A stretch of DNA of 64,000 nucleotides from Cytophagales bacterium (GCA_004294445.1 REAZ01000021.1:17659-81658), one strand, 5' to 3'; shown: positions 53,451-62,523, numbered from the stretch's first letter. Numbers and translations: made by a program. The notes: generated by a model not told the origin, from the letters alone.

Positions 53451-53846
53451 ATGGCAACTATTAGCAAATTTGAGGAATTAGACGTTTGGCAGAAGGCAAG
53501 AGATTTGGCAAAAAGAGTTTACTCACTCACCAAAGAGGGAAGTTTCGCCAAAGATTTTGCTTTGAGAGACCAGATTAATCGCTCAAGTGGTTCGGCAATG
53601 GATAACATTGCGGAGGGGTTTGGGAGAGAGGGAAAACAAGAATTTATCCAATTCTTAGCCATTGCCAAAGGTTCGGTAGAGGAAACTCGTTCTCAGATTC
53701 ATAGGGCTTTTGATAGAAGTCATATCGGAGAAAATGAATATCAAGAACTACTCAAAGAAGCTGAAGAAGTTGGCAGAAAATTACACAATTTCATAGATTA
53801 TCTTAAGAATAGCGACCATAAAGGCAACAAATACAATAAGAAATAA
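53451..53846 (+). CDS. Four-helix-bundle protein (23S rRNA intervening-sequence family)
   Basis: 131 residues matching the S23/IVP four-helix-bundle family: FEELDVWQKARDLAKRVYSL starts helix 1, then DFALRDQINRSSGSAMDNIAEG (the family signature R.Q..RS..S...NIAEG), and the C-terminal helix KEAEEVGRKLHNFIDYL. The family was first found inside 23S rRNA insertions and is also related to DGR accessory protein Avd; a nucleic-acid-binding role is likely, but its function is unsettled. It interrupts the ilvB-ilvN operon in frame with transcription and is bounded by GTTTGAA-word arrays, so it is an insertion and not an ilv gene. Confidence 0.92.
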   Translation: MATISKFEELDVWQKARDLAKRVYSLTKEGSFAKDFALRDQINRSSGSAMDNIAEGFGREGKQEFIQFLAIAKGSVEETRSQIHRAFDRSHIGENEYQELLKEAEEVGRKLHNFIDYLKNSDHKGNKYNKK

Positions 53847-53849
53847 CAA

Positions 53850-53921
53850 TTTCAAACTTGTATTAAATAACAATTTTAAACAACATCAAACTTGTATTCA
53901 AACCGTTTCAAACATTTATTT
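53850..53921. repeat. GTTTGAA word array downstream of the inserted gene
   Basis: Complementary-strand words only (TTTCAAACTTGTATT, CATCAAACTTGTATT, CAAACCGTTTCAAAC). They lie directly between the inserted gene's stop and the ilvN start. Confidence 0.8.
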
Positions 53922-53926
53922 GAAAG

Positions 53927-54466
53927 ATGGAAAATAAAAGATTTACGATTTCTGTATTTACAGAAAATACCATTGGCTTGCTGCACCGAGTAACAACGGT
54001 TTTCACACGCAGAAAAATAAACATTGAAAGCCTTACCGTTTCGGAAACAGAAACGCAAGGAGTAAGTCGTTTTACGATTGTGGTCAATGGGGCAGAAGAC
54101 AAAGTTTTGCAAGTGAGCAAGCAAATAGAGAAGCAAGTAGAAGTGCTGAAATGCTTTTTTTATGAAGATGAGCAGGTAGTTTACCAAGAGTTAGCACTTT
54201 ACAAAATGCCTACCAAAGCCTTTGCCCGCAGCGAAGCCGTAGAGGACATCATCAGAGAAAGCAATGCGAGAGTGCTGGCAATTGAGCCTGAATTTATCGT
54301 GATTGAAAAAACAGGTAGGGAACACGAAACGCAGGCATTGTTTGAAAAATTAAAACCTTTTGGCATTTTAAGCTTCGTTCGTTCGGGCAGAGTAGCTATT
54401 GCCAAGCCGATGAAACGATTGCAAACGCACTTAGAAGAATTAGAAAGTATATCCTTATTTGAGTAA
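53927..54466 (+). CDS. ilvN: Acetolactate synthase small (regulatory) subunit
   Basis: 179 residues. The N-terminal ACT domain (FTISVFTENTIGLLHRVTTV, INIESLTVSETETQGVSRFT) binds valine for feedback inhibition. The second half is the small-subunit C-terminal domain (YQELALYKMPTKAFARSEAVEDI ends the linker). It works with the ilvB product at 51557-53302, from which it is displaced by the inserted four-helix-bundle gene. Length fits the ilvH/ilvN type. Residue context around the ACT dimer interface is normal. Confidence 0.95.
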   Translation: MENKRFTISVFTENTIGLLHRVTTVFTRRKINIESLTVSETETQGVSRFTIVVNGAEDKVLQVSKQIEKQVEVLKCFFYEDEQVVYQELALYKMPTKAFARSEAVEDIIRESNARVLAIEPEFIVIEKTGREHETQALFEKLKPFGILSFVRSGRVAIAKPMKRLQTHLEELESISLFE

Positions 54467-54606
54467 GAAAAATTTTTACTACTCAAAATTATGAATTGTG
54501 AATAATTGTGCTTTAAATTACCATTCATTTAATTAGCTAATGCAAAAATTAGAAAATCAATAAAAGTAATTTAATCAATCATTACTCACAATTAATAATA
54601 GTAAAT

Positions 54607-56172
54607 ATGGATTTTTCAGTCATTGACATTGCGGTTTTTATAGGCTACTGTCTGCTGATAGTAGCCGTAGGGCTTTGGGTTTCTCGTGATAAAAAAGGGC
54701 ATGAGAAAGATTCCAGCGACTACTTTTTGGCGGGTAGCACACTCCCGTGGTGGGCTGTCGGCTCCTCCCTTATCGCCTCTAATATCTCTGCCGAGCAGTT
54801 TATAGGTATGTCTGGCTCAGGCTATGCACTTGGCTTGGGCATTGCTACTTATGAGTGGATGGCAGCAATCACACTCTTGGTAGTTGGCAAGTTCTTTTTA
54901 CCTATTTTCTTAGAAAAAAAGATATATACCATGCCGCAATTTTTAGAAATGCGGTATGACAAACGGGTGCGAACAAGTTTGGCTGTGTATTGGTTATTGG
55001 TCTACATCTTTGTAAATCTTACTTCTGTACTATATTTGGGTGCATTGACGTTAAAAACAGTGATGGGCGTAGATTTGGTTACTGCCATTGTTTGTTTAGC
55101 GATTTTCTCTCTAGTCTATTCTATTTATGGTGGCTTGATGGCAGTAGCATGGACAGATGTAGTACAAGTGGTTTTCTTAGTTTTTGGTGGCTTAGTAACT
55201 ACCTATATAGCCCTTAATACACTAAGCGATGGAGCGGGCATATTTTCTGGGCTTTCTATGCTGATAGAAAAAGCCCCTGAAAGGTTTGACATGATTTTAG
55301 ACAGTTCGCACCCAAGCTACAAAGACCTACCTGGTATTAGCGTGCTTATTGGCGGTATGTGGATTGCCAATCTGAACTATTGGGGTTGTAATCAGTACAT
55401 TACGCAAAGAGCATTAGCGGCAAAAAGTCTTTCAGAGGCACAAAGAGGTATTATTTTCGCGGGAGTCCTCAAGCTCATTATGCCTATGATAGTAGTGGTG
55501 CCAGGCATTGTTGCTTTTGTGATGAATCCCGATTTGCCAAAGTCTGACGAAGCCTACCCTTGGTTATTGCAAACATTTGTACCTGTGGGCTTAAAGGGAC
55601 TTGCTTTTGCTGCTTTGGTGGCTGCTGTAGTTTCTTCTTTGAGTTCGATGACCAATAGTATCGCTACTATTTTTTCTATGGATTTGTACAAAGAATACAT
55701 CAAAAAAGACGTAAGCGAATCGGGATTGGTAACTGCAGGTCGTTCTGTGGGCGTGGTATCCATGATAATCGCTATTGCAGTAGCCCCGTTTCTATCTTCC
55801 TTAGACCAAGCCTTTCAGTTTATCCAAGAGTTTACGGGTTTTGTAAGCCCTGGGGTAGTAGCTATCTTCTTATTAGGCTTTTTCTGGAAAAAAACAACGG
55901 CGAATGCAGCCTTATGGTCGGCTATTCTGTCTGTCCCTGTGTCCTTATTATTCAAGTTTCTTTTGCCCAATTTGCCATTTTTAGACCGCATGGGAGTCAT
56001 TTTTATCTCTCTTTGCTTGCTAATGGTAGGGATTAGTTTGTACGAGAATAAGGTTGAAAATCCGAAGGGAATAGAGTTGAGCAAAAAACTTTTCCATACA
56101 GATACTGTGTTCAATGTAGGGGCTATTGCTCTTTGTATAATTATTGCCTTTTTATATGCAAGATTTTGGTAA
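54607..56172 (+). CDS. Sodium/solute symporter, SGLT-like
   Basis: 521-residue Na+-coupled transporter of the SSS family with about 13-14 transmembrane helices. The signature SSLIASNISAEQFIGMSGSG is near residue 55, then YTMPQFLEMRYDKRVRT and IYGGLMAVAWTDVVQ. MWIANLNYWGCNQYITQRAL and AALVAAVVSSLSSMTNSIAT are the classic helix 7-8 and Na2-site regions. Sugar or sialic-acid type cargo is likely, but the substrate is not readable. It has no adjacent catabolic genes. A long perfect hairpin follows. Confidence 0.92.
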   Translation: MDFSVIDIAVFIGYCLLIVAVGLWVSRDKKGHEKDSSDYFLAGSTLPWWAVGSSLIASNISAEQFIGMSGSGYALGLGIATYEWMAAITLLVVGKFFLPIFLEKKIYTMPQFLEMRYDKRVRTSLAVYWLLVYIFVNLTSVLYLGALTLKTVMGVDLVTAIVCLAIFSLVYSIYGGLMAVAWTDVVQVVFLVFGGLVTTYIALNTLSDGAGIFSGLSMLIEKAPERFDMILDSSHPSYKDLPGISVLIGGMWIANLNYWGCNQYITQRALAAKSLSEAQRGIIFAGVLKLIMPMIVVVPGIVAFVMNPDLPKSDEAYPWLLQTFVPVGLKGLAFAALVAAVVSSLSSMTNSIATIFSMDLYKEYIKKDVSESGLVTAGRSVGVVSMIIAIAVAPFLSSLDQAFQFIQEFTGFVSPGVVAIFLLGFFWKKTTANAALWSAILSVPVSLLFKFLLPNLPFLDRMGVIFISLCLLMVGISLYENKVENPKGIELSKKLFHTDTVFNVGAIALCIIIAFLYARFW

Positions 56173-56187
56173 AAATACTTCATTTTT

Positions 56188-56238
56188 GCTACCTTAAAGA
56201 TGCAATCTTTTGTCCAAAGATTGCATCTTTAAGGTAGC
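56188..56238 (+). terminator. 23-bp hairpin after the symporter gene (part of dispersed repeat copy B)
   Basis: A perfect 23-bp inverted repeat (56188-56210 with 56216-56238), loop TGTCC, starting 15 bp after the symporter stop. No T run follows. The inner part (AAAGATGCAATCTTTT) is the palindrome of the repeat also found at 5655-5736. Confidence 0.75.
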
Positions 56239-56280
56239 CTTAGTATAGAAAACTAAGTGCTGCTCAGTTTACATTATTTA
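56197..56280. repeat. Dispersed intergenic repeat, copy B
   Basis: Shares in order with 5655-5736: the AAGATG-AATCTTTT palindrome, TAnTATAnAAA, CTAAGTGCT and TTTACATTA. Copies differ at scattered positions but keep spacing within a few bases. Confidence 0.7.
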
Positions 56281-56539
56281 ATCTAAGTTGCACAAGGCGG
56301 TCTGCACCGCAGGTCTGACCGTTTAAAACACCTTAAGGTGCGGTTCAGACCAAAATAATGGCAAACGCAACTTACATTATTTATTATTTTCGCTCCGCTA
56401 TAAAAATATATACCACTGCTTATTTTTTTTTAAAGTATCTTTACTTAGATTTACCACACCTATTTTAACAAACGACATTTTTTGAGTGCATAGAGAGTAA
56501 ATAAATAGGCTCTTTAATAAATTAATCCAAGAAATAGCA
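56281..56539. other. Gene-free stretch with nested palindromes
   Basis: GGTCTGACCG (56312-56321) pairs with CGGTTCAGACC (56341-56351) with one bulge, enclosing the perfect palindrome CACCTTAAGGTG (56330-56341 overlapping the arm). GCGGTCTGCACCGC sits just before. CTTACATTATTT recurs at 56371 and at 42473. No open frame is apparent; the cyclase promoter should lie in its right part. Confidence 0.55.
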
Positions 56540-58186
56540 ATGCGTCATATTTATACTATCATTATTTTTTTTCTTTTTGTATCTCTTTGTTATGCCCAAG
56601 ATGATGCAAAACTGAACGAGGCTATCCAAAGAGGAGATGATAAAGCAGCAGCAAAAGAAGCACTCAGTTTAGCCCGTACTATTTCAAAGCAGAAAAGAGA
56701 GAAAGAGGCACTTGCCTATTTTGAAAAAGCCATCGACTTTGCTGACAAAACCAACGATTTGGCACTTAGAGCCGTTGCATACGAAGAATTAGGAGATTCC
56801 TACTATCGTACCAATGAGCCTTCGAAAGCAATAAAGAGTTTTAATATTGCGGCGAAGTACCACGCAGGCTTAGGGGCAGCCCAAGCACAAACCCAAGTAA
56901 TCAATAGAATAGGTTTTACGGAAAAAAACAAAAACAAAAACTATGAAGGTGCTATCAAGATGTTCAAAAGGTCTTTGCAGATAGCCCAACAAAATAATCT
57001 TTTTGCTACCCAGCTCAAAAGCTATGAACTCCTTGCCGAAACATATAGCGAAAATGGTGATGAAACAACTGCTGATGTGTATAGAAAGTCATATAGTCAG
57101 CTTAAAAATGCACCTAATTCTACAAAAATTGTCAAATATGATGTAGAACTCAAGGAAGTGCAAGAGCAATACGAAGCTACTATTAATTCCAACGAAACAC
57201 AAAAAAGAGAACTTCAAAATAGGATTGCAAGGATAGAAAAAGAGAAGAGCAAGTTGAGCAAAGAACTTACTATACAAGGCGACTCTTTGGAAATAGCAAA
57301 CTATGAAGCTAAAATGTCTGAAACAAAGGCAATGGCGGAAGAAGAAAGACGCAAGAGTGTCCAAAATCTTTTATATGTTTCCTATGGTGGTATTACACTG
57401 TTAGTGATATTTTCTGTGTTTTTATTCTCCCTGTTCCGTAGTCGAAATATTGCCAATAAAAAATTGGCGGAGCAGAATGTGCAGATAACGAAACAATCAG
57501 AAGAATTAGAAAAAAGAGGCAAAGATTTGCAGAAAGAGAAAGAAAAATCTGAAAAGTTGCTGCTCAATATCTTACCCGCCAAAGTAGCAGAGGAACTAAA
57601 GGAAAAAAATTATTCCGCTCCTCGATATTATGAAAAAGTAACGGTACTATTTACTGATTTCAAAGGATTTACAACTATAGCAGAGAAAATGACTCCAGAG
57701 GAAATTATTGGAGAACTTAATACTATTTTCAGCGAGTTTGACCGTATTTGCAAGGAATACAATCTGGAAAAAATAAAAACTATTGGCGATGCTTATATGT
57801 GTGCGGGAGGTATTCCAGAACCGAACGATACAAATGCCGTAGATGCCGTCTATGCTGCCTTAGAAATGCAGCAATATATGGCTGCGTTGGCAGAAAAAAA
57901 GAAAGCAAGAGGAGAGCATTATTTTGAGCTAAGGCTCGGCATCAATACAGGAGCTATTGTAGCAGGGGTAGTAGGGGAGTCGAAGTTTGCCTACGATATT
58001 TGGGGGGATGCCGTAAATTTGGCAAGTAGAATGGAATCAGGGGGGGAGCCAGGGCGCGTGAATATCTCTGAAAATACGCACGAACTCATCAAAGACAAAT
58101 TTGATTGCACCTACAGAGGAAAAATTAGTGTTAAAAATAAAGGAGAGGTAGATATGTATTTTGTGAATCATAAAAAATGGTGGTAA
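56540..58186 (+). CDS. Membrane adenylate cyclase with TPR sensor
   Basis: 548-residue class III cyclase. Signal peptide (IIIFFLFVSLCYAQ), TPR repeats in the exported part (residues about 25-190, e.g. ALRAVAYEELGDSYYRTNEPSKAIKSF), a coiled coil, one transmembrane helix (LLYVSYGGITLLVIFSVFLF), a second coiled coil, then the cyclase domain. FTDFKGFT and KTIGDAYMCAGG supply the metal aspartates. The purine-selecting residues are Lys (in KIKTIGD) and Asp (in YDIWGD), as in adenylate cyclases; guanylate cyclases have Glu and Cys. RMESGGEPGRVNIS closes the site. Its stop overlaps the next start (TAATG). Confidence 0.92.
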   Translation: MRHIYTIIIFFLFVSLCYAQDDAKLNEAIQRGDDKAAAKEALSLARTISKQKREKEALAYFEKAIDFADKTNDLALRAVAYEELGDSYYRTNEPSKAIKSFNIAAKYHAGLGAAQAQTQVINRIGFTEKNKNKNYEGAIKMFKRSLQIAQQNNLFATQLKSYELLAETYSENGDETTADVYRKSYSQLKNAPNSTKIVKYDVELKEVQEQYEATINSNETQKRELQNRIARIEKEKSKLSKELTIQGDSLEIANYEAKMSETKAMAEEERRKSVQNLLYVSYGGITLLVIFSVFLFSLFRSRNIANKKLAEQNVQITKQSEELEKRGKDLQKEKEKSEKLLLNILPAKVAEELKEKNYSAPRYYEKVTVLFTDFKGFTTIAEKMTPEEIIGELNTIFSEFDRICKEYNLEKIKTIGDAYMCAGGIPEPNDTNAVDAVYAALEMQQYMAALAEKKKARGEHYFELRLGINTGAIVAGVVGESKFAYDIWGDAVNLASRMESGGEPGRVNISENTHELIKDKFDCTYRGKISVKNKGEVDMYFVNHKKWW

Positions 58187-59082
58187 TGAAGCTATTTACT
58201 AAGCTATGCGTGCCAATAAGCCAGCTATTTTGTGCTATCTGCCTGTTGGCTTGTGTGGGTGCGAACAAACAGAATACAAGCAACGAATTATACAAAAGTG
58301 CTTTCTTTTCGCAGCCAAAATCGTTTACTTCTGGTGCTGAGGGACCTGCAACGGACAAAGATGGTAATTTCTATGCCGTTAATTTTCAGAAACAAGGCAC
58401 GATTGGTAAAATTAGTGCAGATGGAAAAGGAGAAATTTTTGTCGAGTTACCTAACGGTAGCGTTGGGAATGGGATTCGCTTTAACTCCAAAGGAGAAATG
58501 TTTGTTGCAGACTACGTAAATCATAATATCCTCAAAATCAATCTACAAACCAAAGAAGTTTCTGTTTTTGCTCATGCAGACCAGATGAATCAGCCGAATG
58601 ACCTTACCATAGCAAAGAATGACCTTATATTTGCATCTGACCCAAGCTGGAAAAACGGCACAGGACAAGTTTGGCGAATAGACACCAACGGAAAAGCAAC
58701 TTTACTGGAAAGCAATATGGGTACTACTAACGGAATAACAGTAAGCCCTGATAGCAAAAAACTATACGTGAATGAGTCTGTACAGCGAAATATTTGGGTA
58801 TATGACCTCTCTCCGCAGGGCGAAATTAGCAATAAAAAACTGTTTATAGATTTTCCCGACTTTGGCTTGGACGGTATGAAGTGCGATAAAGCAGGAAATT
58901 TATACATCACTCGCTTCGACAAAGGCACTATAGTCAAAGTTTCCACAGATGGCAAAATACTCAAAGAAATTACTTTAAGCGGAAAAAGACCAACCAATAT
59001 CACTTTTGGGGGCAAAAATAACAAAACTTGCTACGTTACGCTCATGGATTTGGGGGCAGTAGAGAAATTTGAGATTGAGTAA
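58186..59082 (+). CDS. SMP-30/gluconolactonase-like lipoprotein
   Basis: 298 residues from the ATG at 58188-1 overlapping the cyclase stop (TAATG), chosen over an ATG 9 bp earlier that would overlap further. Lipoprotein signal ICLLAC. A six-bladed beta-propeller follows (GAEGPATDKDGNFYAVNF, GNGIRFNSKGEMFVADYVNHNI, NDLIFASDPSWKNGTGQVWR, NGITVSPDSKKLYVNES). SMP-30-type enzymes hydrolyse sugar lactones with a divalent metal. Translational coupling to the adenylate cyclase suggests shared expression, though a mechanistic link is unclear. Confidence 0.88.
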   Translation: MKLFTKLCVPISQLFCAICLLACVGANKQNTSNELYKSAFFSQPKSFTSGAEGPATDKDGNFYAVNFQKQGTIGKISADGKGEIFVELPNGSVGNGIRFNSKGEMFVADYVNHNILKINLQTKEVSVFAHADQMNQPNDLTIAKNDLIFASDPSWKNGTGQVWRIDTNGKATLLESNMGTTNGITVSPDSKKLYVNESVQRNIWVYDLSPQGEISNKKLFIDFPDFGLDGMKCDKAGNLYITRFDKGTIVKVSTDGKILKEITLSGKRPTNITFGGKNNKTCYVTLMDLGAVEKFEIE

Positions 59083-59171
59083 AGAAATAAACTCTGCACT
59101 TAGCCATTTTTTGACCTCTGCCCTTAACATGGCAACAGTTAAAATAAGGGCAAGTAGAGTAGGTACGCACT

Positions 59172-60002
59172 TTATTGGTTTTTCAGTTCAGCGCGTAAAT
59201 CTTCAATTTGTTCAAAAGTCAAGTTTGTTATATCTGAAATAGTTTGGTTGTCATAGCCCTTCAAAATGCCATTTTTAGCATTTTCTTTTACCTTATTCTC
59301 CTCTACAAACATTTCTCTTGTTAGTTCATCTGTTTCACGCATACGTGCATAGTCGTAGGCTTCCAAATCTGCTCTTGTCCAAAGATGTCGGTCTGCCTCT
59401 TTATATGCAGATTTTAAACCTTCATCGTCTAAATTTGGGGGAATTACAGTTAGGGTATCTGCTTTTTTGATGAAATAAACCCATTTATCTATCAGCGTTT
59501 GCAGTTCTTGTTCAGTTTTATTGAATTTAGGCAATTCTATAAAGTTGAAATCCAAATCTTTCAATTTATGTTCTTTGGTTTCAGCATCTAAAATGAGATG
59601 CCTTGATACATAGTTTGCGCTCTCTAAAAAGGTAAAGTTCAGAATGCCTATAAAAATAGTAGGTTTTAGTTTGTAGTAATCATCAGCAACATTAAGTTGA
59701 GAAGAATAACTTTTGGCACTATAATAAACCACTCTTTTAGCAAAACCAATTTTGTCTGTAAGCTGCATTTCAACAATATATTCATTTCCTGCTTTGTCTT
59801 TTGCCTTTACGTCTAAAATAGTAGATTTTGCACCCAAGATAACAGGTAATTGATAGGGATTAAGAATTTCAACCCACGTAATTTGTTTTGTTCCTTCCAA
59901 TTTGAGGACAGCGTTCAAGAATGAAATCAAAATTTCTGTTTTGGTTTCATTGCCAAATATTTTGCGGAAGGCAATATCATTTTTTATGTCTGCGAATTGC
60001 AT
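59172..60002 (-). CDS. Rpn family PD-(D/E)XK nuclease (PDDEXK transposase-like)
   Basis: 276 residues from the ATG at 60002 (MQFADIKNDIAFRKIFGNE). The nuclease core has ILDVKAKDKAGNEYIVEMQL, where Asp, Glu and Gln form the PD-(D/E)xQ variant of the active site, followed by KRVVYYSAKSYSSQL. The Rpn (YhgA-like) family promotes RecA-independent recombination and often varies between strains. The C-terminus has the usual EGLKSAYKEADRHLWTRADLEAYD. It lies beside the type III restriction-modification genes, as a further mobile component. A longer frame to 60029 begins in a poly-T tract and is unlikely. Confidence 0.88.
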   Translation of the reverse strand: MQFADIKNDIAFRKIFGNETKTEILISFLNAVLKLEGTKQITWVEILNPYQLPVILGAKSTILDVKAKDKAGNEYIVEMQLTDKIGFAKRVVYYSAKSYSSQLNVADDYYKLKPTIFIGILNFTFLESANYVSRHLILDAETKEHKLKDLDFNFIELPKFNKTEQELQTLIDKWVYFIKKADTLTVIPPNLDDEGLKSAYKEADRHLWTRADLEAYDYARMRETDELTREMFVEENKVKENAKNGILKGYDNQTISDITNLTFEQIEDLRAELKNQ

Positions 60003-60268
60003 TGTTTTTTTTTTTACGAAAGTAAGCAAAAATATCCTATTTTATTCAAAAAGCAAAAAAAATCCCGATAGCTTGTATTCCTCCAATAGCTTTGCCTTCT
60101 GCTCGTCTTCACCAAAGGGATTTATACTTTTATTATCGGTTTCTCTATGCCTTGCAAAAGTATTTCTAACTGTCCGCCCTGAATCGCATACAGCAGTATG
60201 GTTACAGTACAAGTTTAGGAAAAGAAAAAGGCTATTACTTCTTTGAAAGGTAGTAGCCATTTTTCTTT

Positions 60269-62509
60269 TTATTTTATGTTTATCTCAATTATTTTACTCG
60301 TGTCAATGCCCAAAATATCCACCACTTTTACCATTACTTTGTATTTCCCTGTTTTCTTGTATTCGTAGGCTACGCTTGTAAATTCGAGTGTTGGTGTTTT
60401 TTTGGTGCGGAAACTTTGCCATTCGTTCTCAAATAAATAGTTACCTGTCCATTTTTCTTCTGTTTCGCCTTTGTCGTTTTTTACTTTGATGATTTCTTTT
60501 TTGTCTTCGTAATTGAAATCTATTGCCCAATAGTCTATCCAGTCAAACCAGTTTTTTGTTAGCACTGTTCGGGTGATGATTCCATTTTTGTCTTTCTCAA
60601 TTTTAAAAATTTGCCCGTCCTCAATGACAACTTTACTTCCTGCTCTCATAGATTGTTGGATATCTTCAATGTCGTCTTGGGTGTAGTGCGTTACGAAGTC
60701 TGTAAGTTCAATAGTTAAAGCCCCACCCAGCCTCCCCTTCGGGGAGGAGACAATTTTTTCTTTGGTGTTGAGGTAAGCTACATCAAAGAATTTCACTTGC
60801 CCTTTTTCAACGGCTCGTTTGTCAAATACATCTTTTGGAATGTATTTTAAGGTTACAGAAACGCCTTTTTCTTTGAGTTCCTGAATAAATTGTGGAGTTA
60901 AACCCATTTCAAACTCGAAGCCCAATACATCTACTTGGGTATAAAGTTTGGTGCGACATTCCTCAAAAATATCCATCAAACGGCTTTGTGTTACGGGTAC
61001 ATCGAGGGGACCGACATTTATAAAACGCCCTGCTTTATGTCCATGCAGATGAGTGTGTCCGTCTATTCGTTTGGCTTTGTATGCTTCTAAAATTAAATCA
61101 ACATATAAATCTTCTTTTGCCTTGCGTTTTCCGTTGGTAAGGTCGTCCATAAAAAACTGGCGTTCGTATTTACCAAGGTTGAGCAATTCGAAAGCCCTGA
61201 AATCTTTGCCGCTTGCTTGCAGTTCTCTTTGTACGCCTATCAAACGCTTGCGTGCGGTGTGAATGGAAAATCTGCCCAAATCAGTGGTAATCCATTTACG
61301 ACCTAATTTTTCTGCTACTGCTGCCGTTGTGCCGCTACCACAGAAGAAGTCGGCTATTAAATCGCCTTCATTGCTGCTTGCCTTTATTATTCGTTCTAAT
61401 AAGGATTCAGGTTTTTGTGTTGGGTAATCTACTCGTTCGTTTGCCTGAGAGTTTACTTCATATATATCGTCCCAAATTGTTCTGATTGGAACTCCGCTTT
61501 TGTCATCAAGGTAATCTTTGAACCTTGGCATTCCTTCACCATCTTTTGGAAAAACAATAATACCGTTAGTCATGGCTTCATTAATCCTTTCTTGCCCCCA
61601 ACGCCAATGCAAACCTTTTGGTGGGGCTATTAATTTATCTCCGAAATACAAAGCAGGTCCGGTTCCTTTGCCATACATACCTTGAACTTGGTAACGTCTA
61701 CCATCACTATCAACATTATTGTAATACTTATCTATGTAGTCCTTTTCATATGCACCAAATTGCGGGTTGAAATTATATTTTTCCGATTTTGAGTAAAACA
61801 AAATATTATCATGAGATATTAGATACATATTTTCTGTTTTCTTATGATTTCCTCTTTTCCATATTATTTCATTGATAAAATTATTTGGACCGAAAATATC
61901 ATCCATAAGTATTCGCAAATGACTTATCATTCTATAGTCAACGTGCATATATATACTTCCATCTTCAGAAAGCAATTTGTGCATTAATTTAAGTCTCTCA
62001 TACATCATTGACAAATAGGAAGAAATTCCTTTTCCCCAAGTATCTCTATAGGCAATTTCTTCAATTATAGTTTGCTTTTTTTCAGCAGTTTCACCTGCTA
62101 TTTCAATACTAAATCCGAAGTCAGCCCCTACAGCAAAGGGCGGGTCAATGTAAATGAGTTTCAATCCATCTTCTTTTTCTATTTCTTCTCTTAGTGCGCC
62201 ATTTACCAGAGAAGAAAGAATGAGTTTGTTATCACCCCAGATGAGTTTGTTAGTCCAGCCTTTTAGCTGTCTGCCTCTGTAATCTGTTTCGAACATGGCG
62301 GCTTGTGGCTTGTCTTTCTCTTTTCTTGGCTCGTCTATGTGTTCGATGCTATGAAAAGGCAAAGCAATATTGGTTATATCTTCTTTTCTACCGTTCCAAA
62401 AAAGAAATACATCTTCTTCGTCAGCAAAAAGTTTATAGATAAATTCTTTGGGCAGTTTTTCGCCTGCCTTTATCATTTCAATAATTCGGTTTTTGTCTAT
62501 ATCGTTCAT
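60269..62509 (-). CDS. mod: Type III restriction-modification DNA methyltransferase (Mod)
   Basis: 746-residue N6-adenine methyltransferase of the beta class: motif IV LIYIDPPFAVGADF precedes the variable target-recognition part, and motif I LIADFFCGSGTTAAVAEKLG follows, with WITTDLGRF after it. Type III Mod subunits pair with Res and also define sequence specificity. In the C-terminal third, SSPKGRLGGA (encoded by 60724-60753) is inserted between KIV and LTIELTDF, an in-frame repeat-derived peptide. The reading frame is otherwise intact, so modification may persist even though Res is broken. Confidence 0.9.
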   Translation of the reverse strand: MNDIDKNRIIEMIKAGEKLPKEFIYKLFADEEDVFLFWNGRKEDITNIALPFHSIEHIDEPRKEKDKPQAAMFETDYRGRQLKGWTNKLIWGDNKLILSSLVNGALREEIEKEDGLKLIYIDPPFAVGADFGFSIEIAGETAEKKQTIIEEIAYRDTWGKGISSYLSMMYERLKLMHKLLSEDGSIYMHVDYRMISHLRILMDDIFGPNNFINEIIWKRGNHKKTENMYLISHDNILFYSKSEKYNFNPQFGAYEKDYIDKYYNNVDSDGRRYQVQGMYGKGTGPALYFGDKLIAPPKGLHWRWGQERINEAMTNGIIVFPKDGEGMPRFKDYLDDKSGVPIRTIWDDIYEVNSQANERVDYPTQKPESLLERIIKASSNEGDLIADFFCGSGTTAAVAEKLGRKWITTDLGRFSIHTARKRLIGVQRELQASGKDFRAFELLNLGKYERQFFMDDLTNGKRKAKEDLYVDLILEAYKAKRIDGHTHLHGHKAGRFINVGPLDVPVTQSRLMDIFEECRTKLYTQVDVLGFEFEMGLTPQFIQELKEKGVSVTLKYIPKDVFDKRAVEKGQVKFFDVAYLNTKEKIVSSPKGRLGGALTIELTDFVTHYTQDDIEDIQQSMRAGSKVVIEDGQIFKIEKDKNGIITRTVLTKNWFDWIDYWAIDFNYEDKKEIIKVKNDKGETEEKWTGNYLFENEWQSFRTKKTPTLEFTSVAYEYKKTGKYKVMVKVVDILGIDTSKIIEINIK
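60724..60753. repeat. In-frame palindromic element inside mod
   Basis: 30 bp containing CCTCCCC-TTC-GGGGAGG (60731-60747), far more GC-rich than its surroundings. It adds 10 codons without shifting the frame. Its composition matches the GC-rich element at 33071-33146. Confidence 0.75.
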
Positions 62510-62523
62510 TTTATTCCTTTTAT

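Noticed and set aside
51413..53921. GTTTGAA arrays as a CRISPR
   Set aside because: Units vary in length and sequence, no constant repeat with unique spacers exists, and no cas gene is near.
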